This document shows, in pieces, positions 11,511-23,874 of a DNA stretch of 64,000 bases. The position numbers were made by a program, and so were the translations under genes. A model generated the notes under the pieces. The model ran no database searches. It was not told where the DNA came from and saw only the letters and a program-made list of their open reading frames with translations. Within the stretch, counting starts at the first letter, position 1. Every line of letters begins with the position of its first letter. Origin of the DNA: Pezicula radicicola (taxonomy: Eukaryota; Ascomycota; Leotiomycetes; Helotiales; Dermateaceae); contig PDUO01000042.1 of the NCBI GenBank assembly GCA_003008705.1, forward strand, positions 2,057 to 66,056, given 5' to 3'.

Positions 11511-14500
11511 ATGGATTCAGCTGCCCCTTTTCAAGTGAGCCAGCACCCAGTGAAGCAAAATTCAATTGGTAAGGCGTCCTCCCAAGGCTTCCTGCCAGAG
11601 ACCTCCAAAGCTGCGTCGGTTGACTAGCTGCCACGATGAAATCTGTTACTTCTGTCCAAACTGCTTACACACCTCGTACCACCTAGATCCAGTCCCAGCC
11701 TCTTTATCTACGACTTCTCAACCAGACAACAAGATGGAGTACCACGTCAGCAAAATGGAGATTCACAACAACGAGATGGCTACGGCAATCCACAAACACA
11801 AGATGGCGGCCGTTGCCGCCATGCCACCACAGCTCGGAACAGAGGCTACAGAACAGACACAGCCGACTTCAGTAAAGGAACAGCACAAGGCCGCGTCAGG
11901 AGTAGGCATAGGTGAAGAAACAGCTGCTATGTCGGAAAGTTTGATAGGATTTACCAACACAAAATTCTTTAATTTTGGCAACGACTTCTACCAAGGTGCT
12001 TCCCAATCTTATGCCCTGGAGCATGAACATCATCCGACTATTCCTGGCCAATACAGTCCCAGTTTCTGGCCACTAGAAAGCAAGAACCAAGCGACAACGA
12101 CAAAACCAGCTAATAGCTCAAGTGCAACCCCGTTGTCCACGACCCCTAGACTACCTGTACCCAAATACAGCGAACAAGATCTGAAGAAACAATATGAGCA
12201 TCTGACAGAAAATCGCCTCAATCCAGGCTGGATCAAGGAAGGAGTTAAGAAGCCAACACAAGTATATACTTCTGTCTACTCAGGCGCTCCACAAGACATC
12301 CGCAACTCTGTAGAGCAAGGGCTCAAAAAATGGAGAAAAGCTTGCCCGTTGTATACTGAGGAAAGGGGCGGTTATCGAAATGCTACAAAGGAACAAAAAG
12401 ACTTAGCATCAGCATCTGCTCCTAGTACTGGTGCGGCATTTGACTTGCCTAGAGTTTCTGAGAAACAGAAGAATTTGACAGAGAGGGACCGAAAGGAACC
12501 TAAAGATGCTCGTCGGCGATTGGAGACTACCAGGGAAAAAAGGTTCCCGGGACCAATGGGACCTCCTGGCATATTTGCTCCACTTGACTTGCCCACCTAT
12601 ACAAAGCAACAAGCCCTATTGGTAGAGAGGAACCAACAGCGTCTTCTAGATGCTCATTCCGGAATAGAGCCTGTCAATAGACCAGTTGATGGCGGAGAAA
12701 AGCTGTTTAACCTACCCCAATTTTCGTCCAAATATACTGAGTACTACTACATGAACCAACAAGAGGAAAGAAAATCCCAGATATCGCAGCGTTACCCACT
12801 TAGACTGAAGTTGGCCGGAGAAAGTGACGCCAAACATACTGAGCGCCTAGAGTACCGAGATGAAAGAAACCGTCAAAGATTATTGAAGTACAATTACGTC
12901 CCTGAAATGAAGCCAACTAAGGAAGGGGTCTTCCCAGATTCAGTATCAACAGCAGCTACTGCTGGCATGGGATCTTCGTCAAACGGACCTGTTAGACCCA
13001 AATTGAGCGAGCAAGAGCTGAGAAAGAAGAAAGAGAGAAACGACCAGGCTTGCAAAGAATGGTACGACAAGGTAGTGGATCCTTCGGAATGCTACCATGT
13101 CATGTCTACATCAGTATCTGCTTCTAGGTTCCCTCCTCTCTATCCCCATTCTCTATCACGCCTACCCCAATTAACCGAGCAAGAGTTAAGAGAAAGTCGA
13201 GAAAGAATCAACCATTTCAAAGATTGGTACGCCAAGGAAAGCTACTACCTCATGTCAACATCAACATCAGCTCCCTGGCTCCCTCCTTTCCAAGTACCTA
13301 CCATGCCCACATACTTCGACCAAGGGATACAGCAACTGCAAGAACAAAACCGAAAGCGTTTGATAGCAGCCCGGAAAAGCCAGCCCTTCCAAGGTCTAGG
13401 ATCTGCCTCAAATGCACAAGTACCCAAAGATACGAAGCAAGAGTCGGGACCACAGAAAGAGAAAGCGCAAAAGCCACAGACTTTCACACCGTCTTTGGAA
13501 GATTACTATGCCAAATTAGAGACTCTTGAACAACAGAATGTTCGTAGACTACAGATGTATACTGCTAGACAAAACAATCACTCGGCATCAGCACCAGCAT
13601 CGAATGCCAGTGAAAGTGGCCCATCAAATGCACAAGCACCGAAAATAACCAAGCAAGAGTCAGGACAAGAAAAAGGAAACAAGTCACAGATTTCCACACA
13701 GTCCCTCCAAGATTACCATGCCCAAATCGAGGCTTTTAAGCAACAGAATGCTCGTAGGCTACAGATGGACGCTGCTAAACAAAACATCCCCTCAGCATCA
13801 GCATCAACATCAAATACCGGCGAAAGTGGTAATGGTCCATCAAACGTACCTTCCGTACCAAAAAATACCAAGCAAGAACCAGTACAAAAGAAAGAGAAAG
13901 GGAAAATGCCAGGACAGGTTACCTACACAAATTTCGCAGATTACTGTACCCAACTAGAGGCCGAGAGACAAAAAGACCACGCATCAGCATTACATTCCAG
14001 CGAAATCGATTCATCAAGCATATTCAAAACGTTTATGTTTACAAAGCTTACAAAGGAAGAAAATCCCGCAAACCAGCCCACCTACAACACAGCAACAACC
14101 CCTTCCAAACCCTCCGTCTCTTCCCCCAAAACCTCCCAAGTCCAATCTCAGCAAAACCTACACCATCTCCCACCAAACCACCCCTCCAACTGTCCCCAAG
14201 AAACCTGTTGTTTCTCCCCAGCCTCCTACACCAAAACAAACAACAAACCAACACATTGCTGTAAAGGATATCTAGATAAGAAATCTAATGCCGATTGTTG
14301 CGTTAGTTTGACTTGTGTGTATACACCATACCCATGTCCTTTCGCAGAAAAGTTAGGTTGTAATATGAGATTTGCCACAGATATTGCAGCGAAGGGTCAT
14401 GGTATGATTCGTCATCCCCTTCATTATGAAGCAGCTAGGATCAAAGATATCAAAGATACCAAAGCTGGGAAACTTGATCCTAAAAATGATGATGATGTGG

Positions 14501-16164
14501 TTGAGGAACCGATTTCGCAGCGTACGAGGGCGAAGTTGAAGCTTAAGGCTAGGGAGGAGAAGGAGAGGGTTGAGAGGGAGAAGACTGCTGTGAAGGGGGA
14601 GGTGGTTCCTGAATCTCGGTTGTCGAATCAGTATCAGATTGGCTTGATGTCGTCTGATCATTTGAAGAGCTTGGAAGGTTGTATTAAGAAGGCCGATTTG
14701 GATACCAAGGCTTTACAGGATGCCGTAATGGCCCGTTCAAAGATTCCGGAAGTCAAAGATACTTCATCAAGAGAGTATAGTCTACCTACAGAATACAGTA
14801 CACCCATAGGAGAAATGGAGTACGATCCACTTCACGACGTACCGGGCAATAGCGAAGAATGGCGATCAGCTAGTAAAAAGTACACAGAGCGAATGGAGAA
14901 GGAGAATACTGAAAAAGTCAAGGCTCTGGAGGAACAGAGGAAGAATTGGAGAGAGGCTATTGAACGTGTACGTGCTGCTGAGGGAGAATATGATCGACAG
15001 AAGGAGAATGCGGGACAAGCATGTAAACTTTCTGTGGAAGAGAGGGTGAATGCTGCTCAGAGAGTTGTTGATCAACATAAGGAGTATATTGACCAGATGG
15101 TTAAGGAGAGAGATGAATTGTTAACTCCTGCTCAACGGCAGGAGAAACAGCAGCAGAAACTGTGGAAAGGGTGTCAGGACAGGATTGCTGAGAGTAGGAA
15201 AGACTTTGAGAAGTTTCAAAACTTCAAACGACGGGAGCAAGAGTTCGCTAAGACTGATTGCGAGATGCATGAGGATGAGTGGATTAGAAAAGTGGGGGAA
15301 TTGACTATTCGGCGTGCAGCGGAACTGCGGAAGATTAGAGACCAATATGCTCGTGAAGGGAAGGAGGAGGATGAGTTGATTAAGGCTCATGTTGTGCGGT
15401 TGGGGGCTGCGCAAGAGAGGGAGAAACAAGTGAGGGAATGTGTTGATAATCTGAGGCAGATGCGTGAGTCTAGGAAGGCTAGGAAGGAACAGGAGCGGCG
15501 ATACGACTACACTGGAAATAATAACCTACAGTTTATTATACAGAAGCAGAACGAAACGCAAGCCAAGGCTCTAGAGGAAGCAATGGAAAGGTTGAAGGAA
15601 AAGGAGAAGCTGGATGCTACTCAGCAGAAAGGAAAAGGACGAGAGTTCAGGTTTATAATCAAGTCGGAACCGCGAAGCGCCAGACCAGAGCACAACGGGA
15701 TATGGACGGCTCGCCAGGCTGCAAAGGAAAGGCAGAAGCAAGAGAGGATGGAAGAAAGTAAAGACGAGAAGAACGATGAAGGGGTGAAGGTTGCAGAGGA
15801 GAAGGAGAAGGAGAAGGAGAAGGAGAAGGAGAAGGAGAAGGAGAAGGAGAAGGAGAAGGAGAAGGAGAAGGAGAAGGAGAAGGAGAAGGAGNAGGAGAAG
15901 GAGAAGGAGAAGGAGAAGGAGAAGGAGAAGGAGAAGGAGAAGGAGAAGGAGAAGGAGAAGGAGAAGGAGAAGGAGAAGGAGAAGGAGCAGCAGCGATATG
16001 CCAAGCAAGCTGCTCAGTTTGTCCAGGTTTATAAGCAATGGGAGACAGCAAAGGATACACAGCCAAAGAGGTCCAGAACGAAGGATTTAGATATACCTGC
16101 GGATAGCAAGCTTGACATTGTGCTCTCAGGCTATAGTGTCGACGAGGAGGAGACAACTTCCTAA
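11511..16164 (+). CDS. Very long repeat-rich coiled-coil protein with C2H2-like finger and KE tract
   Basis: No orthologue recognised. A strong GTAAGG donor at 11569 after a short ATG-led exon (11511..11568) joins in frame to an acceptor at 11698 (an alternative at 11692 also keeps frame), giving 1507 aa; otherwise the first in-frame ATG is 11734 (1476 aa). The N-terminal half contains about nine degenerate copies of a 30-60 residue motif, roughly P-x-(Y/L)-(S/T)-x-Q-(E/D)-L ... (Q/R)N-x-x-R-L. At about 14190-14430 a Cys-rich segment ends in a C2H2-like finger (CPFAEKLGC, then GHGMIRH). From about 14500 it is long charged coiled coil, then an uninterrupted (KE)n run, then a short tail. Function unknown; a structural or scaffold role is only a guess. 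The KE tract contains one undetermined base (15892). Confidence 0.75.
15797..15987 (+). repeat. GAGAAG hexanucleotide microsatellite inside a coding region
   Basis: About 32 near-perfect tandem GAGAAG units encode alternating Lys-Glu. The array leaves several frames open on both strands (polyRR, polyL, polySF, polySP), which are shadows. One N sits at 15892, so the true copy number is uncertain. Confidence 0.95.
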
Positions 16165-16779
16165 GTCGGTCCGGTCAGTCGGAAGTCCTCGACTACTTAG
16201 TCAGAGGGCGGATATCGCAAGAAGCACTTTGAAATGATTGCGAAAAATTGGATGGGTGAGAATATGTTTGTATGTACCAACTGACAAATTGCGAAATCTT
16301 CCTGTGGAGTAGAAGGGAGTTCCGCACTCAAAGGTCGTTGGGGTTTCTTCTTGTCTAGTACACGGCGTGGTGTATCCAGCTCAAGACCAGCTGTTGGGTA
16401 CAAGCTGGCCGAGCGAGGCAGAAGACGTTGGATATGTAGTGATTTGAAATGGAATTTGTAATATTTACCGTAGTCAATAATATGCGTTTGTCGATAAAAT
16501 CGTAGACAACCGACAAGTACTCGAGCATGCTGGCACAATGAATATTAAATTCATGCACTTGCCGCAGAAATATTTGATTCCTTGGTGCGACTGACGACAT
16601 CTCCAGGCAAGTATGTCCTACCACACATGACCCACATTCATCATGGGGCCCAGAACACTAAATGCAGTGTAGACTTGATCTTTACTTCGTAGATCATACC
16701 GTGTCCTCTCATTCCATCCACCAACTCCATGCAGTTCCCAATCGAGTCAAATCGTGATGCCTTTCCCATACAATAAGTT
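16165..16779 (-). other. Spacer with possible unrecognised minus-strand coding remnant
   Basis: Two overlapping minus-strand open frames (about 16197-16538 and 16355-16624) read like protein (for example MSSVAPRNQIFLRQVHEF, and LPRSASLYPTAGLELDTP) but I could not join them with a clean intron and do not recognise them. It could be a small orphan gene, a decayed gene, or the LSM7 3' region. Confidence 0.25.
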
Positions 16780-17354
16780 TCATTCCTCTGCCGTTACGAA
16801 GGGATTGGCAATCTCTTCACTGCCATCAACCGGACTGACAAGTACCAGTAGGGTCCCTCTTGCAACTACCAAGCCCAGGGGTCTCGTCGACTCATTACCC
16901 TCGTCATCTGCAGCTAGAAGTTAGCACCATCTTGACCCATACCATACCTTGTCCAAGAACTGTTGACATACCTCTTAGCATTTCTGAAACATCATCCAGC
17001 ACTAAGTTCATGAGCGCATCATAACCCTTCAACGTTCCCGTAACTGCACCAAAACCCATTAGCCTCTATGCCCCAAAAGCCTTTCTTTGCTCTGCCTCGA
17101 TGGAACCAATGTTCAGACGTACCTTCCCGACCACCAGTAAACTTGACGGTAATCTGTTTGTCCATATATTTCCCCAAATCCAGAATATTCTCTTTTTTCG
17201 GCCTCTCAGTCTGCCCGCCACCACTATGATGTCCACGATCACCCCCTCCATGCCCACCACGTCCACCACCTCTTCCCCCGCGATGCTCTCTATCACCACC
17301 ACCGCCACCTCTACCGCCGCCACGACCACCGCGTTGATGACCTCGGTCTGCCAT
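16780..17354 (-). CDS. LSM7: U6 snRNA-associated Sm-like protein LSm7
   Basis: Three exons, 17354..17123, 17043..16972 and 16907..16780, give 143 aa with GTACGT and GTATGT donors; phases close exactly. After an unusual N-terminal extension of about 45 residues rich in RGG/GGRGG, the Sm fold follows: Sm1 (KKENILDLGKYMDKQITVKFTGGREVTGTLKGYD, of which the part after GGRE lies in exon 2), LMNLVLDDV, then Sm2 with the LGLVVARG signature and the C-terminal SPVDGSEEIANPF typical of LSm7. LSm7 belongs to the LSm2-8 ring that binds the U6 3' end in the nucleus and the LSm1-7 ring that promotes decapping of deadenylated mRNA in the cytoplasm. The RGG extension may add RNA binding or be arginine-methylated (inference). 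Confidence 0.95.
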
Positions 17355-17983
17355 CGCGCATTTGTTTTTGAGTAAGGAACGAGGGAGGAGAGTTTGGTGC
17401 TGCTTATTCGTAGACGTTGCGCGCGCAGAATGGCCGAGATTGATTTTTGAGAAGAGCTCCGTTCTGCTGCTGGCTGGCTTGAGCTTTTTGGGTGACGCGG
17501 GTGTTGATAGGTTGATAGGGTCCGAGAGTAGTGCGCTAGAGTGGAACAGGATAAGTTAGCCAGCGGCGGGGTGGAATGTTGGACGTCACGTGCGTTGTGT
17601 GGCTAGCGATTGAAACCTGACAAGAGGAAATCTGGAACTTCCGCGGCGCGAACTCAATTTGCACCTTTTCTCCGCTCTCCCTCGCAACCTCAAGCTGGGA
17701 AGTCGACAGCCACCCAACGAACGAGGCAGTCAAGACATTGAGGTATCAGAAGATCGTATCGGTCAAGATATACCTCTGTACTTGGCGTTTGTATCCTTGG
17801 CTCTTGTGTGTGGATGACGCGCCTGTGGAAAAAATACCGCATTGTACCATAGGTCTTCCGCCCTCTGCTCCGCGCAAGGTCCCGCTCCGACGTGGAACCC
17901 TCCCTTTGATATATCCTCAATCCTCAATCCTCAATAGGAATCTACACTCGGTTGTGGTTTTGTGAAACGCGGACGAGAACAAC
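17355..17983. promoter_or_regulatory. Divergent intergenic promoter, LSM7 / C6-domain gene
   Basis: This 629-bp gap separates two divergently transcribed genes. It contains GC-rich patches around 17400-17470 and 17570-17660. No specific operator could be assigned. Confidence 0.45.
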
Positions 17984-19662
17984 ATGACTTCTCCTATAGA
18001 CAATACAGGAGCCAAGCGCAAGCGTAGTCCCAGTGATAACGTGGGCCAGCCTCATAACCCTCAACATCAAATTCCGCAACACATGATGTCTGCTCAACCT
18101 GGTATGTCCTCGCTGAATGGCTCCAACCACACTGGATTTTGGGACGGAGTGCAAATGAGATAGAACTGACTTGGTCGATAGGAAATCCCACCGTGTTTCC
18201 TCAGATCAATTACCTCGTTTCGAATCATAAGAAGCTTGAATTGATGGAGGGTGATTCGGACACTTTCAAGGACGTGTTGGCTATGATTGATGATTATGAA
18301 GGTACCATTTATTTTCTGTTTACTTATGAATTGTCAGATGAAAACATTTTCAAAATGGACCATAGAGGAACTCAGTCAAGGCTCATACCGTTGACATGTA
18401 CCAACTACGGAAGCTTGACGAAGCTCTCAAGAAGCCACACGACTTCCTTACACTAACAACAGTGCTTGCGTTGTTCTGTCTACCCTTGCTAACATACTTT
18501 ATTAGGGGTTCTCAAACGACATGAGAGTCTAGCAGCAAACCTCGGAGCTAAACTGGTCGGACCCTTGCTCCTAAAATCCTTCGACAAGATGTTCCACGGT
18601 GACATCCAAGTCGTCCACTCTTCATTTGGGTTGGAACAATCTCCGGCCACTTGGCTTGACCTTGTGACTCTAGCTCGCTCCAGCCTAGTTGATTTTGTTC
18701 TTACCGACTCCATTTCAGGCCTTGTTTGTCGGGTCTACTTAAAGGGCGGCCAGGTACAGATCACCGAGGATGATTATAGATTAATAATGTCTGGAGCCCC
18801 CGAAAGAATGATTCCTAGCCAAACTATTCCGGAAGATGAAGCTGCAGAGCTGGGCACCCTCAGCATTCTTGAAGCGCGACTGGCGGTACTTATCAAGAAA
18901 GCCGATGTCGTTGCTAGCAAGGCACGTCAACTTAATTACCATCTCGGAAAACATAAGACAGCGGTTCAAGGAAGATCTACTTCTGTCGTTGGTGGTCCCG
19001 GTTTTGGTCGGAACTCGCCAGGCCATCTGAACCACGCTCCCTTTCAACACGATACTACCAAGCTTCAGCAAGAACTCCTGAAACAGTTCACTGCAAACGA
19101 TAACCGCCCACTCACAGGTCATAAATCAGCACGAGCAAGCTTCTCAGCACCGCAAGATATCCAACGACCTCGTTCTACCTCCAACAACCCAATCGACCCA
19201 AGAGACCAGACCAATCACCACCGAAACTCGCCATCTATATCCACCCAAGGAACACGAGATGACTATCGCGCGATGATGACCTCGAAAATCGAAAAGCTTC
19301 CTCGCGGTGATCCCATCAACCCCCCTTGTGACCGCTGCCGTCGTCTCAAATTCGACTGCACTAAGAATCTCACAGCTTGCACAGCCTGTACCAAAAAGCA
19401 TGCCAAGTGCTCATGGAACGATATCACCGGGGAGGAATTAACCATTGTGCAGAGGGGCTCAAATGGAATGGATCCCTTCGTAAACATGAATACAAATGGA
19501 AACACTAATGGCAATGGCCGTGCTAATTCAACAGTGAATACGGATGCAAATTTGGATCCCAATCTTGGAAATCCTAATCTTGCTGCTGTGTTGGCGGAGC
19601 AGGAGTTTTCGAATCATAATACCGCTGCTGTTGCGCAGATGGAAAATCTTGGTGGTTCTTGA
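17984..19662 (+). CDS. Zn2Cys6-domain protein with internal zinc cluster
   Basis: Three exons, 17984..18101, 18182..18301 and 18506..19662, give 464 aa; both junctions are phase 1 and rebuild Gly codons. The N-terminal two thirds form a conserved domain (IDDYEGVLKRHESLAANLGAK, then a WLDLV region, YLKGGQVQITEDDYRLIMSG) that I recall from a widespread Pezizomycotina C6 family. A Zn2Cys6 cluster of spacing C-x2-C-x6-C-x6-C-x2-C-x6-C sits at about residues 353-380, far from the usual N-terminal position. The tail is an Asn-rich run (NTNGNTNGNGRANSTVN). Predicted nuclear DNA-binding regulator; targets unknown. Intron 2 is long (204 nt), so a small alternative exon cannot be excluded. Confidence 0.8.
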
Positions 19663-20462
19663 TATGGTGTTATGTGTTTCAGTCTGATTGATGCTCGGCT
19701 TCGAGGTTATATTATTAGCGTTGTAATGAGTTTTGGCAAGGTTACATGATTTCTCTTTTCTGTCAGTTTTGCTTATACACGGAGATAACCTGGGAATCAG
19801 AACTGCAGACCGTACATGAAGGATACGACAATGACTTTTCTTCCACCTTTAAGCTTGGGTTTCTATTTTATTTCTGTTCTGGTTCTGCCGTTTTGTCTTG
19901 TTGAGATACCATGGTTTAGCGACTCGTTTTATATACTAAAGATAGTGACTGTATTTCCTAATTAATCCAATCAATATTGTTCTAAAATATCTTACAAACT
20001 TCTCGAAAATCCCTTAAGAACATGGAGGTCTTCGTAGAGGACTTGAGAGTCCCATGTAGACCATCATCGACGTAGCTAGTGAAGCTGCTCTGCATCTAGA
20101 TAGACAATAGTAGTGTATTGCTCATACCTTGGAGACCAAATTTTAATAGTGCTAACCTCCCAACCGTAAGCAGATTGTAGGTACCTAACGTTATAACTTC
20201 TTTTTCATATGCAGTCTGCTCAAGGTATTGCTTATATAGGGGGTAAGCGGGCATTAGAATAGTTGGTTAGATACTCCGTAAGCAACAAATATTATGAACC
20301 ATAATACAAGTAATTCCTTCGCAATAGCAATATTAAGCCCGAAAATATATACAAAGAATCCAAAGTACTTAACTTTTCAATACCACAACCCATTAACATA
20401 ATCATCTCACACACAACCATACCACACCATACCATACCAGAAAAACCAAACATCATCACAAA
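19663..20462. other. Convergent intergenic spacer
   Basis: Contains the 3' ends of the flanking plus- and minus-strand genes. It is moderately AT-rich, with a short simple ACCATACCAC-type repeat around 20415-20440. No gene is seen. Confidence 0.5.
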
Positions 20463-22198
20463 CTAACCCATCTTAAACCCACCAGTCCGATCCCTAAAGA
20501 AACCCTCAGGATCAACACTATCCCTAACAGCACAAGCCAAACTCAAACTCTCCGGCCTCAACCTCCCCCAATAATCCTGTTGAAAATTGGCATCATTCAT
20601 AAAAAGCGGTACATAAGCATCAACCAGAGTCCCATTCCCAACAAAAGCCTGTTCCCTCTCCCTAATCCCCTCAAATAAATCTTTAACCGCCGAATTGATC
20701 CGCGTATCTGATGCCGGGTCGTTATAAGAGAAATCAAACTCCATTAGCATTCGATCTATAGAATCGTCTAGATCGAGTAGATCACCACCTGCTTCTATTG
20801 CGTGCGTTGCTAGTCGCTTGGGTATGGGTTGCCAAGCCATGGTAGCAGCTAAACCAGAGACGTCGGAATTGGAGACGGCGATGGAACGGTAATGATCGAA
20901 GTAAGAACGAAGTACCTCATTACTTACAGTCGCGTTAGGAAGTGGTGACATCTCAGTCGTAATCGTATAAATCTGTCCCGTGATAACTACATCATCTTCT
21001 GCGCTGACGAAATCATAATAGGATTGTTCTTTGCAGGTGTTTAGCGTGGGTTCGAGATCGAGAAACATGTCGAAGGTTCCTGAGGGTGGGGTTGGTCCGT
21101 TGTAGAAGAGGAAGAGGATCCAGATTTCTAGGAGGCTGGAGAATATTATTTCGTAGGTTGCTATTATTGCTGCTTTATCTGAGGGGTAGTTTGATGTGAA
21201 GTTTTGGAGGGCGGTTAGGACTGCGTCGGTTTTGTCCGATGTGAAAATTAGGTTGCCGCCCCAGATCTGGAGATTTTTATTTAGTTGCATTCGTTTTGTA
21301 CTATTGGTAGAGGGAGAGTACTTACTGTACCCATGGGATACGCATTTAATGTATAGCTTGTTACAATCCCGAAATTGTTACCTCCTCCCTTTAGAACTTG
21401 GAATAAATCTACGTTTGTTGTATTTGTCGCTGTTACGATTGTACCATTCGCAAGTACAACTTCAAATTCTACCACGTTGTTCATAGCCCATCCATACTCT
21501 GTACTCAGGTAACTCAAACCACCTTTAAACATTAAAGTTAGTAAGCACTTTCATCAATTGATTCTCTCAAATGTTAGAAACATCAAAGAAGAAACTCACC
21601 GCCAAGGATATATCCTCCAACACCAACGTGACCAATCCTCCCACCAACAACACTAACCCCATAGTCCTGCAGCTGTTCCACAACCTCCGACCAACGATTC
21701 CCAGGTCCAACCCTCGCAGTACTAGTCGCCTCATCATAAGTAACTTCATTCAATCCCTTCAGATTGATCAGCGGTCCTCCATCAACACTAGAATAATATT
21801 GATTCGGATTATGACCTCCTGATTTGACGGCGAAAGTTTCATTGTTTGTGAGGAGTGTGTTTATTATTGTTGAGACTTCTGAACTGGTTGTTGGTACGAG
21901 GATACATGATGGGAGGAGACGACCGCAGTCGGATGACCTTTGGAAGTTTTTTAGATATTTTAATTTTGTGGTTTGGTGGCGGGGGGGTTGAGATGGTGAT
22001 GAGTGGGGGAATAGAGAATACTACTACATACCAATATTCAAATTGATCGCTTATATAACTTACTGAGAGTGGATATTCGATTGTGATATTTGTTGTAGAT
22101 TGAAGAGTATCACAAGTTGCGGAAGCATTACTGTGACCTAAGAGTGAAAGAAGGGTGATTAATAATATAACAGGGATAGACTGGGCGGGAACAGCCAT
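20463..22198 (-). CDS. Secreted BBE-like FAD-linked oxidoreductase
   Basis: Four exons, 22198..22032, 21937..21600, 21522..21326 and 21266..20463, give 501 aa. Residues 1-27 are a classic signal peptide (LLITLLSLLGHSNA). The FAD_binding_4 (PCMH) fold follows: LPSCILVP, then VKSGGHNPN with the His that is covalently flavinylated in this family, then VGPGNRW, a VGGRIGHVGVGGYILGG phosphate loop and GGGNNFGIVTSY. The C-terminus, LRPESLSLACAVRDSVDPEGFFRD, is BBE-like though the usual Y-x-N-Y-A sequence is not evident. Such enzymes oxidise sugars or secondary metabolites in the extracellular space. The substrate cannot be deduced. Confidence 0.88.
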
Positions 22199-23874
22199 GA
22201 TTGATGCTTAAAAGTCAAACTTTCAAACTTTGAGTTTGAACCTCACCAAATTTCTTAATTCTTTCACTCTACAAAACCAAATTCAAGAACTCTCTTCTAA
22301 CTTTATATATATATAATACGGAGTGTCAGATTTCTGCCAAGTATTCTTCTCCATCATTAATTGGTCTTCACAAAACAATCTGCACATGAGGAGTACTGTT
22401 CAAGCCGAGGGGCGTGGAATCCTTTTGACCCTGCTGCAGCGTTGGACTAACCAAAAATGTACACCACCCATCGGATATCCTCATAAAAATGGGATGATCT
22501 CCAGGAACTAAATATTGCCGATCACAAAATGGACAAGGAAGGCACTAATTGGTTGGACGGGAATAAGAACCCTTGAATTGACAAGAGGATTTTGGGTGAT
22601 CTTCATTTGTTAGTAACATGGATAAACGTATTCGTATTCTTGATCGTTTGTGTATGAAAGGTACCGGCACCTAGGTAGGCCTAGGTTGTTACACTAGCCA
22701 CTATATAGTAGATAGGTACCCGTCTCTTAGGAAGTGGAAAGCTGCATGGGTTGAAAAGCTTGAGATTGGTTATTGTATATTATTACCTAGGTACTGTTTA
22801 TATACCTTTCCACCTACCCAGCTTAAATTAGTTTTACCCCGCGCTTTTATATCAGATCTTACCTGCCGTGCCCCGCCTGATGATCCTTCGGCCTCGGAAT
22901 CTGATTCCTGGTTAAAGGTATAGAGAGAATCTTGTGATCCCGTAAGCTTTTATCACTATTCGGAATCAGATGCATTACCGAGGACTTTAGAAAGCTTCAA
23001 TCATAAGGTTTTGCGGTCCTGATACTTTGTATAATGCTTTAATTGATAGTTGACACATGCTGTGGCGTTGTAGGCTTACCGTCCTGTTAGGTAGTTAAAT
23101 TAAGTAAGTTAGTTACCCAAAGCAAGTCAGTTACCTAAATTAAGTGCGTTACTTAAGTGGAGAAGAAGTGAGTTATCTAAATCAAGTAAGCTACCTAAAC
23201 CAAGTCCAAGTAAGTTACCCACGTCTTAAATCAAGTCACCTAAAGCAACGTTAGCTACTCAAATCAAGTAAGGTACTCAAGTCGAAAACAAGTCGGTTGC
23301 TCAAATTAAACAAAAAATACTAGTGGAACTCATGTAGTATTGTTTAAATATCCGTTTTGGCATTGTACACGTATCAGGACCCCAGATTTTGACTCCTTCA
23401 TGTTTATCATTATCTCCGTCTATGTCCTTTAAACAGCTTCTCACTAGTCCTCTCCTAATCCTAGGTATAAATAACTCACATTACTAGTTATCGGTTATAC
23501 TCCTAATAAGTCCTTCAAGTGTGTCCCGAAAGCAGTATACCAATAGCAATATTAGCGAGAGTCAATGAGAAAATAACTCGGAACATCCCTTGATCCTTTA
23601 TCTTCTAAACATCTACAAATGTCGAAGACTGTTTCTAGCATCCCAACACTCAGTTTTCTTCTGACATAGACCTATAGATGCCCAGAACAGAGACTGTGGG
23701 GCAGAAAACAAAGAAGAAATGTTGAGATTGTTGAGAGAGAAAAAAAATAAACAACACTGAACCATAATAATTATCTGTCACGTCAAAGAATTCTAAACGT
23801 TCTAAGATACTTTCGTAGACCATAGACCAGGCATCAAAACGTTGATTTCTCGTCAATTACATACAGTACCAACG
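22199..23874. other. Long intergenic spacer
   Basis: No recognisable gene. The left part holds the promoter of the FAD oxidase (ATATATATA near 22305). About 23095-23315 holds the degenerate ~18-bp repeat. The right end is the 3' flank of the F-box gene. Confidence 0.5.
23095..23315. repeat. Degenerate ~18-bp repeat array, copy 2
   Basis: Head-to-tail variants of AAGTnAGTTACCTAAATC: aagttagttacccaaagc, aagtcagttacctaaatt, aagtgagttatctaaatc, aagtaagctacctaaacc and more, about ten units. It is the clearest of the three sites. Confidence 0.75.

Noticed and set aside
15571..16156. Long poly-Leu, Ser-Phe and Pro-Ser minus-strand frames and a poly-Arg plus-strand frame
   Set aside because: They are shadows of the GAGAAG microsatellite, which leaves many frames open without being coding.
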